Of a DNA stretch of 64,000 bases, positions 9,075 to 19,593 are shown piece after piece. Numbering within the stretch: the first letter of the stretch is position 1; every line of letters begins with the position of its first letter. Both the position numbers and the translations under genes were made by a program. The notes beneath the pieces are model-generated. The model saw only the letters and a list, made by a program, of their open reading frames with translations. It was not told the origin of the DNA and did not search any database. The stretch spans positions 1 through 64,000 of the forward strand of contig JAQWQD010000070.1 of NCBI GenBank assembly GCA_029244985.1. The letters run 5' to 3'. Origin of the DNA: Gammaproteobacteria bacterium. Its GTDB lineage: Bacteria > Pseudomonadota > Gammaproteobacteria > Pseudomonadales > Pseudohongiellaceae.

Positions 9075-10640
9075 ATGCTGCGTAAATCCGTCGTTATCTT
9101 AGCGATGTTGCTAAGCAGCATGGCGATACAAACCTTTGCCTTGGAACTTGGTGCTGTTAGTGTCGAATCCAGTCTTAACCAGCCACTTATTGTCCGCATA
9201 GAAATCTTGGAGCTTGGCGATACGCGTCTGCAAGATGTCGTTGTCCGGATGGCTTCTGCGGATGATTTTGAGCGTTTCAATATTGATAGGATAGCCTTTC
9301 TAGCCAGCATCCGTTTTTTGGTAGATGCCTCGGGCCAAGACAATTACGTCATGCTTAGGTCGGGCCAGATAGCAGAAGGGGCCAATCTCAGTTTTGTATT
9401 GGATACCCGTTGGCCGAATGGGCGCTCGTTAACCGAGCATTCTGTTACTCTAAGCCCTCAAATATTTCAAGATCAAAACGCTGATGTTGTTCGCCAGAAT
9501 CAGCAAGCAGTTGACGTACAGCCTTTAACAACCCCGGCAGTTGCAGCACCAGATCAAAAGGAGCGTATCAGCGGGCAGCTTAGTATAATAACTACTGATT
9601 CAGATACAGTTGGTGCTAGAAGCGCGGCAACCGAATCTGTTGCGCTCGATCGTCGTATTGTGGAGCTGGAAAATCTTTTAACCTTACGTCAGGAAGAGGC
9701 TGACCGGGCCAAGATTGAGCGCGAAGAATTGGACTCGCGTTTAGCTGCTCTCGAGGCTCAAATTGATGCTTCCCAAGAAATAATTAGATTGCAAGACATG
9801 CAGTTAGCTCAGCTACAAGCCCAGCTAGCTGAGGCCGCAGCATTAGCGGCGACAGAAGCTGCTATAGCCCCTCAATTACCAACTACCCAGGCCAGCTTAA
9901 CTAGTAACCTTATGCGAATTCTATCTGGCAACACTATGATGGTATTACTTGGCGCGGGGTTTGTTATATTGCTCTTGGTGATATTTTTGCTGCGGCGCAA
10001 CAAGGCAATTAGCCCTGATATTGAAGATTTCGATGAATTAGCAGAAAAAGAATTTCCAAGTGGTCCGACCGGTCAACATATAAATAATCTGGCCCGAGTT
10101 GCTGATAGGAAGATGGGATCAGAAGATAATGCTGGCGTAAGTGAAGCGAATGAATTATTAAGAAAAATGCAGATTGATGAAGCTGTAACAAGCAATGAGG
10201 AAGGGAAATTAGATATAGAAGGGACTGCCGTTGAGGAAATGCCGGCAGCTTATTCTGGTGGTTTCGATCAGAAAGAAAAAGAAAGCACAGTTGATATACG
10301 TGAAATTTTGGACGGTTTCGATGATAATTTAGAAATCAATGCAGGCGAAAATAAGTCAGAACTAAATGTCATTGAAGTAGAAAATGATATATCAAGCTTG
10401 GGATTTTTATCTGAAGATGATGAGCTGGAAATAGGCTTGATTGAAGAAGTAAAAGAAGTCGACCTTCTGTCAGGTGCTGATGAGACTGCTACTAAATTGG
10501 AACTAGCTTATGCCTATCAAAAAATGGGTGATACTGATGGCGCTAAAGAGATTCTACAAGAAGTTGTTAAAGAAGGCACCGATGAACAGGCTAGAGAAGC
10601 AGAACAACTTATGATCTCGCTCGATCAGCTTGTTGAATAA
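9075..10640 (+). CDS. fimV: FimV-type polar hub protein, short form
   Basis: Inner-membrane protein of the FimV/HubP family, which organises the cell pole and assists type IV pilus and type II secretion assembly. A signal-like segment (residues 1-23) precedes the FimV N-terminal core starting ELGAVSVESSLNQPL. A coiled coil at about 190-260 leads to one membrane helix at about 290-310 with an RRNK stop. An acidic linker follows, then the C-terminal FimV motif with a TPR-like ELAYAYQKMGDTDGAKEIL at about 477-495. At 521 residues it is shorter than the usual 700-1,000, and I find no LysM domain. Position between asd and truA supports the call. Confidence 0.88.
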   Translation: MLRKSVVILAMLLSSMAIQTFALELGAVSVESSLNQPLIVRIEILELGDTRLQDVVVRMASADDFERFNIDRIAFLASIRFLVDASGQDNYVMLRSGQIAEGANLSFVLDTRWPNGRSLTEHSVTLSPQIFQDQNADVVRQNQQAVDVQPLTTPAVAAPDQKERISGQLSIITTDSDTVGARSAATESVALDRRIVELENLLTLRQEEADRAKIEREELDSRLAALEAQIDASQEIIRLQDMQLAQLQAQLAEAAALAATEAAIAPQLPTTQASLTSNLMRILSGNTMMVLLGAGFVILLLVIFLLRRNKAISPDIEDFDELAEKEFPSGPTGQHINNLARVADRKMGSEDNAGVSEANELLRKMQIDEAVTSNEEGKLDIEGTAVEEMPAAYSGGFDQKEKESTVDIREILDGFDDNLEINAGENKSELNVIEVENDISSLGFLSEDDELEIGLIEEVKEVDLLSGADETATKLELAYAYQKMGDTDGAKEILQEVVKEGTDEQAREAEQLMISLDQLVE

Positions 10641-10656
10641 TTCAGTTTGTCGCAGC

Positions 10657-11493
10657 ATGCCTTCTACTAAAACACTTTCTAGTCTTAATAACCACCGCAT
10701 AGCATTAGCAATCGAATACAGTGGCTCGGACTTTTCTGGCTGGCAAAAACAAGCTTCACCTGATTTGCTGACGGTGCAGTCAGTTGTCGAATCTGCTATC
10801 AGTCAAATTGCAGATTCGGAAATTATTAGCAGTTGCGCTGGCAGAACAGATGCTGGAGTCCATGCTACATGTCAGGTAATACACTTTGACTCTCCGATAG
10901 ATCGTGGGGAAAAAGCTTGGACTAGGGGCGTAAATAGTCTTCTGCCAGATTCGGTTCGTGTAATTTGGTCGAAGCCAGTTGACGCCGGTTTTCATGCGCG
11001 ATTTTCAGCCACAGCGAGGCAATATAATTACGTCATTTATATAAATAAAGTAGCTTCAGCGATTTTAAATAAAAAAGTTACTCATATGCGTCGTCGGTTA
11101 AATTCAGCGGCAATGGAAAAAGCGGCTCAAGCTTTGCTTGGTGAACAGGATTTTACTTCTTTTCGAGCTGCCGGTTGTCAGTCTAAGTCATCGTTCAGGA
11201 ATGTTGAACATGTTCATGTTAGGGCGCAAGGTTCCTTTTTGGTACTGGACATCAAAGCCAACGCTTTTCTGCAGCATATGGTGAGAAATATCACTGGCGC
11301 TCTTATAGAGATTGGGCTTGGGGAGAGGAGTTCCTCATGGTTAGAAGAGCTATTAGAAGCGAAGGATCGGAATCTGGCTGGAGTGACAGCGCCACCTGAT
11401 GGCCTATACCTTGTCGCGGTGGATTATCCAAATAAATTTGGGCTCTCTGAGAGTCAAAGATTTCCTTTATTTCTCCCTGTAACCGTAGGCTGA
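10657..11493 (+). CDS. truA: tRNA pseudouridine(38-40) synthase TruA
   Basis: Makes pseudouridine at positions 38-40 of the tRNA anticodon arm. The catalytic Asp lies in GRTDAGVHA (Asp65 when counted from ATG 10657). The FLQHMVRNITGAL block near the C-terminus is characteristic. The reading frame stays open back to TTG 10630, overlapping fimV, but ATG 10657 gives a normal length of 278 residues. No strong ribosome site marks either start, so coupling to fimV translation is possible. Confidence 0.94.
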   Translation: MPSTKTLSSLNNHRIALAIEYSGSDFSGWQKQASPDLLTVQSVVESAISQIADSEIISSCAGRTDAGVHATCQVIHFDSPIDRGEKAWTRGVNSLLPDSVRVIWSKPVDAGFHARFSATARQYNYVIYINKVASAILNKKVTHMRRRLNSAAMEKAAQALLGEQDFTSFRAAGCQSKSSFRNVEHVHVRAQGSFLVLDIKANAFLQHMVRNITGALIEIGLGERSSSWLEELLEAKDRNLAGVTAPPDGLYLVAVDYPNKFGLSESQRFPLFLPVTVG

Positions 11494-11544
11494 ACACGAC
11501 AGATTTGATAGAATGCTTTGCTTTTACGGCGAAGCTGACCTGCC

Positions 11545-12174
11545 TTGTCTAGACTCTGGATTAAAATTTGCGGCATCACTCTCAATAGCGACGCAATTGC
11601 TGCTGCTGGCTATGGGGCAGACGCGATCGGATTGGTGTTTTACCCCCAAAGCCCTAGAGCTGTGAAGAAAAAAAGTATTGCTGAAATTACAACTGGGTTG
11701 CCAAGTTGGGTAGATGTTGTCGCCCTGTTTGTTGACCCAAGTGAAGAGGAGGTGCGACAAGTATTGGCAACAAATACTATTAATCTGTTGCAGTTTCATG
11801 GGCAAGAATCAGAAGCTTTTTGTAAGTCATTTGATGTGCCTTATATAAAGGCAATTAGGGTAAAAAATTACGGCACAATTTCTAATGTAATTAATGCATA
11901 TGGATCTGCAGAGATGCTATTGCTAGATAGCCATAGCAAAAAAGCGCCAGGTGGAACTGGAAGTAAATTCGATTGGAAAATTGGGAAGTCAGTAACAGAA
12001 AAAACTACAAGTAAGATTGTTGTAGCAGGCGGCCTGAATCCAAATAACGTACAAAAAGCAATTCAGAAAATAAAACCCTATGGCGTTGACGTTAGCAGTG
12101 GTGTAGAGCAAAGCCATGGAGTAAAAAGATTGAGCAAAATGAAAGCGTTTATAGAAGGAGCGAGAAGTGTCTAA
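11545..12174 (+). CDS. trpF: Phosphoribosylanthranilate isomerase TrpF
   Basis: Third step of tryptophan synthesis after anthranilate: an Amadori rearrangement in a TIM barrel. The KICGIT motif at residues 7-12 contains the general base Cys9. The general acid Asp lies in [15 protein letters not shown], whose GGTG is the phosphate-binding loop. Length is 209 residues with a TTG start. Its last eight bases overlap trpB, so the trpFBA genes are tightly coupled. Confidence 0.95.
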   Translation: MSRLWIKICGITLNSDAIAAAGYGADAIGLVFYPQSPRAVKKKSIAEITTGLPSWVDVVALFVDPSEEEVRQVLATNTINLLQFHGQESEAFCKSFDVPYIKAIRVKNYGTISNVINAYGSAEMLLLDSHSKKAPGGTGSKFDWKIGKSVTEKTTSKIVVAGGLNPNNVQKAIQKIKPYGVDVSSGVEQSHGVKRLSKMKAFIEGARSV

Positions 12175-13387
12175 AGTTGGTGTCAAACCATCTGATTATG
12201 ATGGTCCAGATGAGTCAGGACATTTTGGGCTCTATGGCGGAATCTTCGTCGGTGAAACACTAATTGCTGCGGTTGAAGAGCTAGCTGAGGTTTATGAAAA
12301 ACTTTCTAAAGATGCTGATTTTTGGCATGAATTTGATCAACAATTAAAATTTTATGTAGGGAGGCCATCTCCGCTTTATTTTGCACAACGAATTACAAAT
12401 CATTGTGGTGGTGCAAAAATATATTTAAAACGAGAGGACTTGAATCATACAGGCGCGCATAAAATTAATAACACCATTGGCCAGGCATTATTGGCTAAAT
12501 ATATGGGCAAATCTCGCATTATCGCTGAAACTGGTGCAGGACAGCACGGAGTAGCTAGCGCGACTGTTGCTGCGCGCTTAGGTTTGGAATGCCACGTCTA
12601 TATGGGTGCGGACGATATCATAAGGCAAGCACCTAACGTTTATCGTATGAAGTTACTGGGAGCTACTGTTGTTTCTGTAGAGTCGGGTTCCCGTACACTA
12701 AAAGACGCAATGAACGAGGCATTGCGAGATTGGGCGACCAACGTAGATAATACGTATTACATAATTGGAACCGTAGCTGGCCCTCACCCTTATCCAATGC
12801 TGGTGCGAGACTTTCAATGTGTAATAGGTCGTGAAGCGAGAGAGCAATCGTTAGAACAAATCTCGGGGTTACCAGATGCCTTAGTTGCCTGTGTTGGTGG
12901 TGGCTCAAATGCCATTGGATTATTTCACCCTTTTTTAAATGATAAAAAAGTCTCTATGTACGGTGTTGAGGCAGGGGGAAGGGGGCTTGAAACAAATGAG
13001 CACGCAGCGCCACTCAGTGCGGGGCAACCAGGAGTCCTCCACGGGAATCGCACCTATTTAATGACGGATACGAGTGGACAAATTATGGAAACCCATTCCG
13101 TTTCTGCAGGGCTGGATTATCCTGGCGTGGGCCCGGAGCATTCGTGGCTAAAAGACATTAATCGAGTGAGGTATGTGGCTGCTACTGACGCAGAGGCACT
13201 TGATGCATTCCATAAATTAACTCGCTTAGAGGGTATAATTCCTGCCTTGGAAAGCAGTCATGCTGTTGCCTATGCCATGAAATTAGCTGCCAATATGAAT
13301 GACACCCAGTCAATAGTGATCAATTTGTCGGGCCGTGGGGACAAGGATATAGAGACTGTAGCAAAAATTGAAAAAATTGCACTTTAA
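12167..13387 (+). CDS. trpB: Tryptophan synthase beta chain TrpB
   Basis: PLP enzyme that condenses indole with serine to give tryptophan, working as an alpha2beta2 complex with TrpA. The PLP Lys is in [15 protein letters not shown] (about residue 99). The phosphate-binding [13 protein letters not shown] loop and the monovalent-cation region are present. Length is 406 residues. The GTG start overlaps trpF and has a GGAG-type ribosome site (ggagcgagaa). Stop and the trpA frame are adjacent. Confidence 0.97.
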   Translation: MSKVGVKPSDYDGPDESGHFGLYGGIFVGETLIAAVEELAEVYEKLSKDADFWHEFDQQLKFYVGRPSPLYFAQRITNHCGGAKIYLKREDLNHTGAHKINNTIGQALLAKYMGKSRIIAETGAGQHGVASATVAARLGLECHVYMGADDIIRQAPNVYRMKLLGATVVSVESGSRTLKDAMNEALRDWATNVDNTYYIIGTVAGPHPYPMLVRDFQCVIGREAREQSLEQISGLPDALVACVGGGSNAIGLFHPFLNDKKVSMYGVEAGGRGLETNEHAAPLSAGQPGVLHGNRTYLMTDTSGQIMETHSVSAGLDYPGVGPEHSWLKDINRVRYVAATDAEALDAFHKLTRLEGIIPALESSHAVAYAMKLAANMNDTQSIVINLSGRGDKDIETVAKIEKIAL

Positions 13388-14215
13388 TTGAGAGCTATGA
13401 GTCGTATTAAAGACATTTCGGAAACAGCAAAAAGGCAGGGATCAAAGCTATTAATTCCCTATCTCGTTGCTGGAGATCCAAATATTGCGGTTACCCTGCA
13501 GCTCATGCATCAATTGGTGGCTAGCGGAGCTGATCTTATAGAGCTTGGTGTTCCATTCAGTGACCCTTCATCGGATGGCCCGGTCATTCAGCGGGGCATA
13601 GAACGTTCTCTCGCTCAGGGCACCACACTAAAAGATACAATTGAAATAGTACGCTCTTTCCGCGAAAAGAATTCAACAACCCCTGTTGTTCTTATGGGGT
13701 ATTTGAATCCTATTGAGATTATGGGCTATGAATTATTTGCTGAATCGGCGGCAGGTGCGGGAGTAGATGGAGTGCTCATCGTTGATATGCCCCCGGCCGA
13801 ATCTCAAGCCTTACGTCAAGCCCTTCAAAAAGCTGAAATAGATACGATTTATTTAGTGGCTCCCACGACCAAGGCTACTAGAGCGAAATCGATTACAGAG
13901 GTTTCTAGTGGCTATTTATACTATGTGTCTTTGAAGGGTGTCACCGGAGCCGCGTTAATAGACAGTGACTCTGTTCGAGAAAATATTGTCTCTTTGCGAA
14001 AATTGTGTGATTTACCCATCGTAATTGGTTTTGGTATAAAAGATGGTTGCAGCGCAAAAGCAATGGCAATGCAGAGTGACGGTGTCGTAATTGGAAGCGC
14101 TTTAGTGGAAAAAATTGCTACTTTGTCTACAGGCTCAGTACTTACTGAAAATGAGTTGAGCGTCACTACCGCAATTATAAAAGAAGTTAGAGAGGCTATA
14201 GATACTCTATCTTAA
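13388..14215 (+). CDS. trpA: Tryptophan synthase alpha chain TrpA
   Basis: Cleaves indole-3-glycerol phosphate to indole, which is channelled to TrpB. The TIM-barrel motif ELGVPFSDPSSDGPVIQ carries the catalytic Glu and Asp. The C-terminal GFGIKDG and GVVIGSALV phosphate loops are present. The frame opens with TTG directly after the trpB stop; ATG at 13397, giving a MSRIKDI start, is an equally good or better start. Length is 272-275 residues, normal. Confidence 0.96.
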   Translation: MRAMSRIKDISETAKRQGSKLLIPYLVAGDPNIAVTLQLMHQLVASGADLIELGVPFSDPSSDGPVIQRGIERSLAQGTTLKDTIEIVRSFREKNSTTPVVLMGYLNPIEIMGYELFAESAAGAGVDGVLIVDMPPAESQALRQALQKAEIDTIYLVAPTTKATRAKSITEVSSGYLYYVSLKGVTGAALIDSDSVRENIVSLRKLCDLPIVIGFGIKDGCSAKAMAMQSDGVVIGSALVEKIATLSTGSVLTENELSVTTAIIKEVREAIDTLS

Positions 14216-14240
14216 TATATGGATCTAAAAAGGAATTAAA

Positions 14241-15113
14241 GTGAGTTGGATAGATAAAATCCTGCCCTCTATTGCAAATACGAGATCTGCATCCAAGAGA
14301 CGTGTCTCGGTGCCGGAAGGTGTGTGGAAAAAATGTCCCCGCTGTGAAGCGATGCTTTACAAGAAGTCGCTTAATGAAAATTGTGATGTCTGTCCAAAGT
14401 GTGAGCACCATTTACGTATCACTGCACGCCGGCGTATCGAGTTATTTTTGGATCCAGGTGATCAAATAGAATTAAACACGAAGCTAGAGCCGGTTGATTT
14501 GCTCAAATTCAAGGACCTTAAACGTTATAAGGACCGCATTTTTGCTGCTCAGAAGGGTACCGGAGAAAAAGATGCTCTGGTGGTCGTAAAAGGACAGGTC
14601 AAGGGCATTGGAGTCGTGGTGACGGCTTTCGAATTTGCTTTCATCGGGGGCTCTATGGGAGCCGTAGTGGGCGAAAAATTCGTCCAAGCGATAAATACCT
14701 GTATCGAGCAAAATTTACCTTTAATTTGTTTTTCAACCAGCGGTGGGGCGCGTATGCAGGAGGCTTTGGTTTCTCTTATGCAAATGGCAAAGACTTCGGC
14801 GGGTCTAGAGAAGTTAAAGCAACATTCATTGCCCTATATTTCCGTTTTAGTAGACCCGGTCTATGGCGGGGTCTCTGCTAGTTTGGCAATGCTCGGGGAT
14901 ATAAATATCGCCGAACCTAATGCATTGGTGGGATTTACGGGGCCAGATGTGATTCGCCAAACCGTGCGGGTGAAACTTCCGGAAGGATTTCAGCGCAGTG
15001 AATTCCTGCTGGAACACGGTGCCGTAGATATGATTGTTCATCGACGTGACATGCGGGACAAGATTGCCTCTATTCTCGGAAAGCTTTTGCACTACGAAAC
15101 CACAGTTTCTTAA
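14241..15113 (+). CDS. accD: Acetyl-CoA carboxylase carboxyltransferase subunit beta AccD
   Basis: Beta subunit of the carboxyltransferase that makes malonyl-CoA for fatty acid synthesis, partner of AccA. The N-terminal four-Cys zinc ribbon is formed by CPRC and CPKC between about residues 32 and 56. The carboxyltransferase fold follows, with [21 protein letters not shown]. The start is GTG with an AAAAGGAAT ribosome site nine bases upstream. Stop TAA overlaps the folC ATG by one base (TAATG), as in many gammaproteobacteria. Confidence 0.97.
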   Translation: MSWIDKILPSIANTRSASKRRVSVPEGVWKKCPRCEAMLYKKSLNENCDVCPKCEHHLRITARRRIELFLDPGDQIELNTKLEPVDLLKFKDLKRYKDRIFAAQKGTGEKDALVVVKGQVKGIGVVVTAFEFAFIGGSMGAVVGEKFVQAINTCIEQNLPLICFSTSGGARMQEALVSLMQMAKTSAGLEKLKQHSLPYISVLVDPVYGGVSASLAMLGDINIAEPNALVGFTGPDVIRQTVRVKLPEGFQRSEFLLEHGAVDMIVHRRDMRDKIASILGKLLHYETTVS

Positions 15114-16444
15114 TGTCTACCAACTGCGCTGAAGTCCAAGGTCTAGATTCCTGGTTGGATTACATTTCTACTGTGCATCCCAGTGAGATAGAACTTGGGC
15201 TAGATAGAGTGCGAACGGTTGCAAACAATATGGGGCTGAAGAAAATTGCCCCGAAAATTGTAATTGTAGCAGGAACAAATGGAAAAGGGTCGTGTGTCAC
15301 TTTAATGGAGGCGCTGCTGATTGAGTCAGGGCGTTCAGTGGCTAGTTATACATCGCCTCATTTAAGCCATTATACAGAGCGAATTAAAATAGATGGAAAA
15401 TCAATAGATGAGGCATCTGTCTGTATTGCATTTACTCATATAGACGCATGTCGTGAAGGCGTTTCCCTCAGCTATTTTGAATTTTCCACCCTGGCTGCAT
15501 TATGGATCTTTTGCCAAGCTAATATTGATGTTGCTTTGCTCGAGGTTGGTCTAGGTGGCCGGTTAGATGCTGTAAATATTGTCGATGCCGATGTGACGAT
15601 TATTTCATCAATTGCTTTAGATCATCAAGATTGGTTAGGCGATAATCTGGATTCAATTGGCCGCGAGAAAGCCGGTATTTTGCGCTCTGGCGTTCCTTTG
15701 GTTTATGGAGACGCAGAACCAGTCGGTAGCATTATTGGCTTAGCCCATAAGCTAGGCGCGCCCGTCTATTTGATTAACAAGCATTTTCAATGGGAAATAA
15801 CTAAAAATGGCTGCCATTGGCGGTGGAGTGGCTGTAATGAGGGTCGAGATTTATCGCTGCATGAATTAGTAATGCCTGCGCTACATCTTAATAATGCTTC
15901 AATCGCTTTACAGACACTTAGTCTGCTCAATATTGATCTGGCCAAGGTGAATGTTCAGAAAGTGTTTAAAACCTTACATTTTCAAGGTCGCCAAGAGCAC
16001 AGACTTGATGCGGAAACTGGGGTCGATGTAATTCTTGATGTGGCGCACAACCCAGCGGCGGCAAAGTTTTTGGCAGCTGCTATGAGTTCTAAAAAAGCCC
16101 TAGAGCCAGAGTTTTCCCAAATATCTGTAGTGATAGCAGTGATGGCAGATAAAGATATAGAAGGAATCGCTCTAGCCTTAGAATCCTGTGCAGACATCTG
16201 GTATATTTCGCAAGTTGAAGAATCCCGGTGCATGCCTTCAGAAGAGGTCGAGAAGCGGTTCCAAAGTAGCGGGCATCTGCGACAATGGGTTAGGACAGAG
16301 TCGGTTATCAATGCCTACCGCCAAGCATGTAAAGATAGTTGCTCCTTTGCTCGCGAGAATCCAGGCAAGAAGCAATTAGTAGTGGTGACGGGATCTTTTT
16401 ATACCGTAGCGGCTGTCCGAAATTTGAGCAACTCAGTAGGGTGA
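15113..16444 (+). CDS. folC: Bifunctional folylpolyglutamate/dihydrofolate synthase FolC
   Basis: Adds glutamate to dihydropteroate and to folates with ATP, completing and retaining the cofactor. The Mur-ligase P-loop is AGTNGKGSCVTLMEAL near residues 54-70. Then come YTSPHLSHYTERI (folate loop), EVGLGGRLDAVNIVD, and the Mur-ligase C-terminal domain with DVAHNPAAAK. Length is 443 residues. It is coupled to accD by a one-base overlap. Confidence 0.95.
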   Translation: MSTNCAEVQGLDSWLDYISTVHPSEIELGLDRVRTVANNMGLKKIAPKIVIVAGTNGKGSCVTLMEALLIESGRSVASYTSPHLSHYTERIKIDGKSIDEASVCIAFTHIDACREGVSLSYFEFSTLAALWIFCQANIDVALLEVGLGGRLDAVNIVDADVTIISSIALDHQDWLGDNLDSIGREKAGILRSGVPLVYGDAEPVGSIIGLAHKLGAPVYLINKHFQWEITKNGCHWRWSGCNEGRDLSLHELVMPALHLNNASIALQTLSLLNIDLAKVNVQKVFKTLHFQGRQEHRLDAETGVDVILDVAHNPAAAKFLAAAMSSKKALEPEFSQISVVIAVMADKDIEGIALALESCADIWYISQVEESRCMPSEEVEKRFQSSGHLRQWVRTESVINAYRQACKDSCSFARENPGKKQLVVVTGSFYTVAAVRNLSNSVG

Positions 16445-16509
16445 AAATTGCTTTTTAGCGATTCAAACATAGAGCGTACTATTGTTAGTTTAGTCGGGGA
16501 CTCTCCAGA

Positions 16510-17082
16510 TTGAACCAAAGCACTAAGCAGCGAATAGTAGGAACGGTCGTGCTACTCGCTCTAGCATTAATATTTTTACCTATTATCTTTGATGGGCAGG
16601 GGAGTTATCAGGTTCAATTGTCCAGCCGTATCCCCGATGAACCAATAATCCCTGTCTTGCCAGAGCCCACCCAGTCGAGGCCTATCGTTATAGCTGATGT
16701 CGAAGCTAGCCCATCAACCGACCCCGAAGAAATCGGAAATACTGCCATAAACGAAACTGAAGACCCCGTTCCAGTAATTACTTCGGAGCCCGCTTATACG
16801 CGGGAAGTTCCTCGTTTGGACGAAGCAGGGCTGCCTCAAGGATGGAGTCTCCGCATGGGCGCTTTTGCAGAAGAAGACAATGCCTTGAATTTAATGGATC
16901 GCCTCCGGGCCGCCGGTTACAAAGCTTATATACGGAGTGGAGAAAGTGGTCAGAGCAATTTGACGAGAGTTTTCGTTGGCCCTTGGCTAGATCGGGGTCT
17001 TGTTGATCAATACCGGGAAGAGTTGCGGAATGAATTCAGTTTGGCGGGTGACATAGTGCGTTTTGAAATTGAGCAATTGTAA
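16510..17082 (+). CDS. dedD: SPOR-domain cell division protein, DedD-like
   Basis: Single-pass inner-membrane protein. A short cytoplasmic start is followed by one membrane helix at about residues 9-27. A Pro/Glu-rich periplasmic linker of about 80 residues leads to a C-terminal SPOR domain (about 112-190; GWSLRMGAFAEEDNALNLMDRL). SPOR domains bind denuded septal peptidoglycan and bring the protein to the division site. It has a TTG start. The folC-dedD-cvpA-purF order is the standard one, which supports the name. Confidence 0.88.
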   Translation: MNQSTKQRIVGTVVLLALALIFLPIIFDGQGSYQVQLSSRIPDEPIIPVLPEPTQSRPIVIADVEASPSTDPEEIGNTAINETEDPVPVITSEPAYTREVPRLDEAGLPQGWSLRMGAFAEEDNALNLMDRLRAAGYKAYIRSGESGQSNLTRVFVGPWLDRGLVDQYREELRNEFSLAGDIVRFEIEQL

Positions 17083-17104
17083 ATAAGGAATTTAGTCGCG
17101 AGTA

Positions 17105-17590
17105 ATGAACGGAGTAGATACCGCAATATTAGTAATTACTACTCTGTCTTTTTTGTTCGGTCTGTGGCGTGGATTGATTAAAGAAGTGCTGTCATTGTTG
17201 ACCTGGGTCGCAGCTTTGATAGTGGCAAGGTTATATAGTGAGGCTTTATCAGAGTTATTAGTAAATATAATAGACAGTAGTAGTATTCGCTATGTGAGCG
17301 CATTTGCGATGATTTTCATAGTAGTGATGATGCTGGGCACATTTCTAAACTACCTGATGTCAAAGCTGCTAACTATAACTGGATTAAAATTCGCAGACCG
17401 ATTGCTAGGCGGTGTATTTGGCGTTGCTAGAGGGGTCATTATAGTTTTAGTTATTTTGTTCATATCTGGGCTATTCCTGTCTGAAGCTGAGCAATGGCAA
17501 CAGTCGACTCTTATCCCTTACGGGCTGTGGATGACAGAATGGTTACGAATGTTTGTCGGAGACACGAATAGTGTTTATTTGACACAATAA
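17105..17590 (+). CDS. cvpA: Colicin V production protein family, CvpA
   Basis: Polytopic inner-membrane protein of 161 residues with about four membrane helices. It has the N-terminal [19 protein letters not shown] block and the [15 protein letters not shown] block typical of CvpA. The family is needed for colicin V export in E. coli and for envelope stress and bile tolerance; the molecular function is unclear. It sits directly before purF, as in E. coli. Confidence 0.92.
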   Translation: MNGVDTAILVITTLSFLFGLWRGLIKEVLSLLTWVAALIVARLYSEALSELLVNIIDSSSIRYVSAFAMIFIVVMMLGTFLNYLMSKLLTITGLKFADRLLGGVFGVARGVIIVLVILFISGLFLSEAEQWQQSTLIPYGLWMTEWLRMFVGDTNSVYLTQ

Positions 17591-17616
17591 CGTTAGGGCT
17601 AGGGACGGAGTATTCT

Positions 17617-19143
17617 ATGTGTGGATTGGTTGGTGTGGTTACTAGTAAAGATGTTGGTGTTTGTATTTATGACACGCTAACTGTTTTGCAGCATCGAGGA
17701 CAGGATGCTGCTGGCATTATGACCAGCGACAATGGTAAGTTAAATTTACGCAAGGATAATGGGCTCATAAAAGATGTGTTCAGAACTCGACATATGCGGA
17801 GACTCATCGGCCAAATGGGGATTGGCCATGTCAGATATCCAACCGCTGGAAGTTCCAGTCCAGCATTAGCTCAACCCTTCTATGTCAACTCACCTTATGG
17901 TCTTTCCTTAGCTCATAATGGCAATCTTACTAATGCTAACGAACTTAGCAGAGAATTATTCAAAGGCGACCTGCGTCATATTAATACTGATTCAGATTCA
18001 GAAGTTTTGTTAAATGTTCTTGCTCACGAATTACAACAAAAAGGGAAAATTAAACCGACACCAGAAGACATTTTTGCCGCCGTGTCCCGCGTCTTTGATC
18101 GTTGTCGTGGTGGGTTCGCAGCAATAGTAATGATCACGGGTTACGGTATTTTAGGTTTTCGAGATAAAAATGGTATCAGACCTTTGGTGTTTGGAAGTCG
18201 TCAAACTGAGCGTGGCAAAGAATATATGATAGCTTCAGAAAGCGTCGCATTAGATTCGCAAGGGTTTTCTATCGAAAGAGACGTAGCTCCGGGCGAAGCA
18301 GTTTACGTTGATGTGCTTAATAATTTGCATTCAAAGCTCTGCACTGAACCCGGCGAACATACACCTTGTATTTTCGAACATGTTTATTTCGCGCGACCGG
18401 ATTCCTTGATGGATGGTATTTCAGTTTACAAGGCGCGTTTGCGAATGGGTGAAAAGCTTGCCGATAAGTTGGATAAATTACGGCCGAATTATGATATCGA
18501 TGTGGTTATTCCAATACCTGATACAAGTCGAACTTCCGCGCTAGAGCTTGCTAATCGTTTGGGTATTAAGTATCGAGAGGGGTTTGTAAAGAATCGCTAT
18601 ATTGGCAGAACCTTTATAATGCCAGGGCAAAGTCTGCGGAAGAAATCAGTTCGCCAGAAACTTAATGCCATTGAGTTAGAGTTTAAGGGGAAAAACGTAT
18701 TGCTAGTCGATGATTCAATCGTAAGGGGCACAACCTGTAAGCAAATAATCCAGATGGCTCGAGATGCTGGTGCAAAAAAAGTGTATTTTGCATCTGCTGC
18801 TCCCGCAATTCGCTACCCTAACGTCTACGGTATAGATATGCCTGCTGCTTCTGAGTTAATCGCTGCAGGGAAGACTGATTCAGAAGTTGAAGAGTTGATT
18901 GGAGCAGATTGGCTTATCTATCAAGACTTAGAAGATCTTATTTCAGCGGCGGCAGAGGGAAATCCAAAGATCTCTAAATACGAATGCTCGGTCTTTAATG
19001 GTGATTACGTTACCGATGATGTCGATGAGGTTTATTTAAAGCGTCTGGCAAACATTCGAAGTGAAGCGGCAAAGATGAGTAAGAAAAAAAACAATCAGAC
19101 TCGCAAGCAGAATTTAGTTGCTGATCTTAATACTGATGTTTAG
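17617..19143 (+). CDS. purF: Amidophosphoribosyltransferase PurF
   Basis: Committed step of purine synthesis: PRPP plus glutamine to phosphoribosylamine. The Ntn glutaminase nucleophile Cys2 follows the initiator Met (MCGLVGVV). The PRPP loop [17 protein letters not shown] is in the C-terminal half. Length is 508 residues, as in E. coli. No obvious PurR box was found in front of cvpA or purF. It is the last gene of the long forward run and converges with yciH. Confidence 0.97.
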   Translation: MCGLVGVVTSKDVGVCIYDTLTVLQHRGQDAAGIMTSDNGKLNLRKDNGLIKDVFRTRHMRRLIGQMGIGHVRYPTAGSSSPALAQPFYVNSPYGLSLAHNGNLTNANELSRELFKGDLRHINTDSDSEVLLNVLAHELQQKGKIKPTPEDIFAAVSRVFDRCRGGFAAIVMITGYGILGFRDKNGIRPLVFGSRQTERGKEYMIASESVALDSQGFSIERDVAPGEAVYVDVLNNLHSKLCTEPGEHTPCIFEHVYFARPDSLMDGISVYKARLRMGEKLADKLDKLRPNYDIDVVIPIPDTSRTSALELANRLGIKYREGFVKNRYIGRTFIMPGQSLRKKSVRQKLNAIELEFKGKNVLLVDDSIVRGTTCKQIIQMARDAGAKKVYFASAAPAIRYPNVYGIDMPAASELIAAGKTDSEVEELIGADWLIYQDLEDLISAAAEGNPKISKYECSVFNGDYVTDDVDEVYLKRLANIRSEAAKMSKKKNNQTRKQNLVADLNTDV

Positions 19144-19165
19144 AGTTGTGTAGCGGACTTAAAAG

Positions 19166-19193
19166 AAGAAAAATTAAAAGACACTTTTGTGTC
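19166..19193 (-). terminator. Possible weak terminator after yciH
   Basis: On the reverse strand GACAC-AAAA-GTGTC (19193-19180) is followed by a T-rich run (TTTTAATTTTTC). The stem has only five base pairs. It is placed correctly for the 3' end of yciH, which stops at 19244, but is weak by usual standards. Confidence 0.35.
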
Positions 19194-19243
19194 GGCTGGG
19201 TCCTTAGTAGCGTGGCTTTGTTAAGACTGGCTGAGGGGTGTAT

Positions 19244-19591
19244 TTAGCCACCAGACAATTTTACTTTTTTCCCGCTTTTTTCGAAAAAACATTTGATGAT
19301 CTCTCTTTTATCTCCCTGAATTTCAATTTGTCCGGATTTAGTAGTACCTCCGACACCGCATTGGATTTTGAGCTTTTTGGCAATTTCCTTTAATTCGGTG
19401 GGATTGATATTCAAGCCGGATATTACTGTAACGCCAGCACCCTTTCTGCCTTTGGTCTCTCTCGAAATTCGCACAACGTCTTCTTTAGTTGTTGATTGGG
19501 TTTCTGTGCATTTGCATTTTCGGAGGACTTTGCTGCAGGTTGAGCAAATATTGCTTTCATCAGTCGAGTAGACAAGCCTGGAGTTTGCCAC
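19244..19591 (-). CDS. yciH: SUI1/eIF1-like translation factor YciH
   Basis: Bacterial member of the eIF1/SUI1 family, thought to affect start-site fidelity and repress translation under stress. The C-terminal half has the SUI1 core [10 protein letters not shown] and [17 protein letters not shown] (about residues 51-97). The N-terminal part has a Cys cluster ([13 protein letters not shown]), possibly metal binding. Length is 115 residues with a GTG start. It lies three bases downstream of the batD stop and may be read through from that operon. Confidence 0.9.
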   Translation of the reverse strand: MANSRLVYSTDESNICSTCSKVLRKCKCTETQSTTKEDVVRISRETKGRKGAGVTVISGLNINPTELKEIAKKLKIQCGVGGTTKSGQIEIQGDKREIIKCFFEKSGKKVKLSGG

Positions 19592-19593
19592 GA

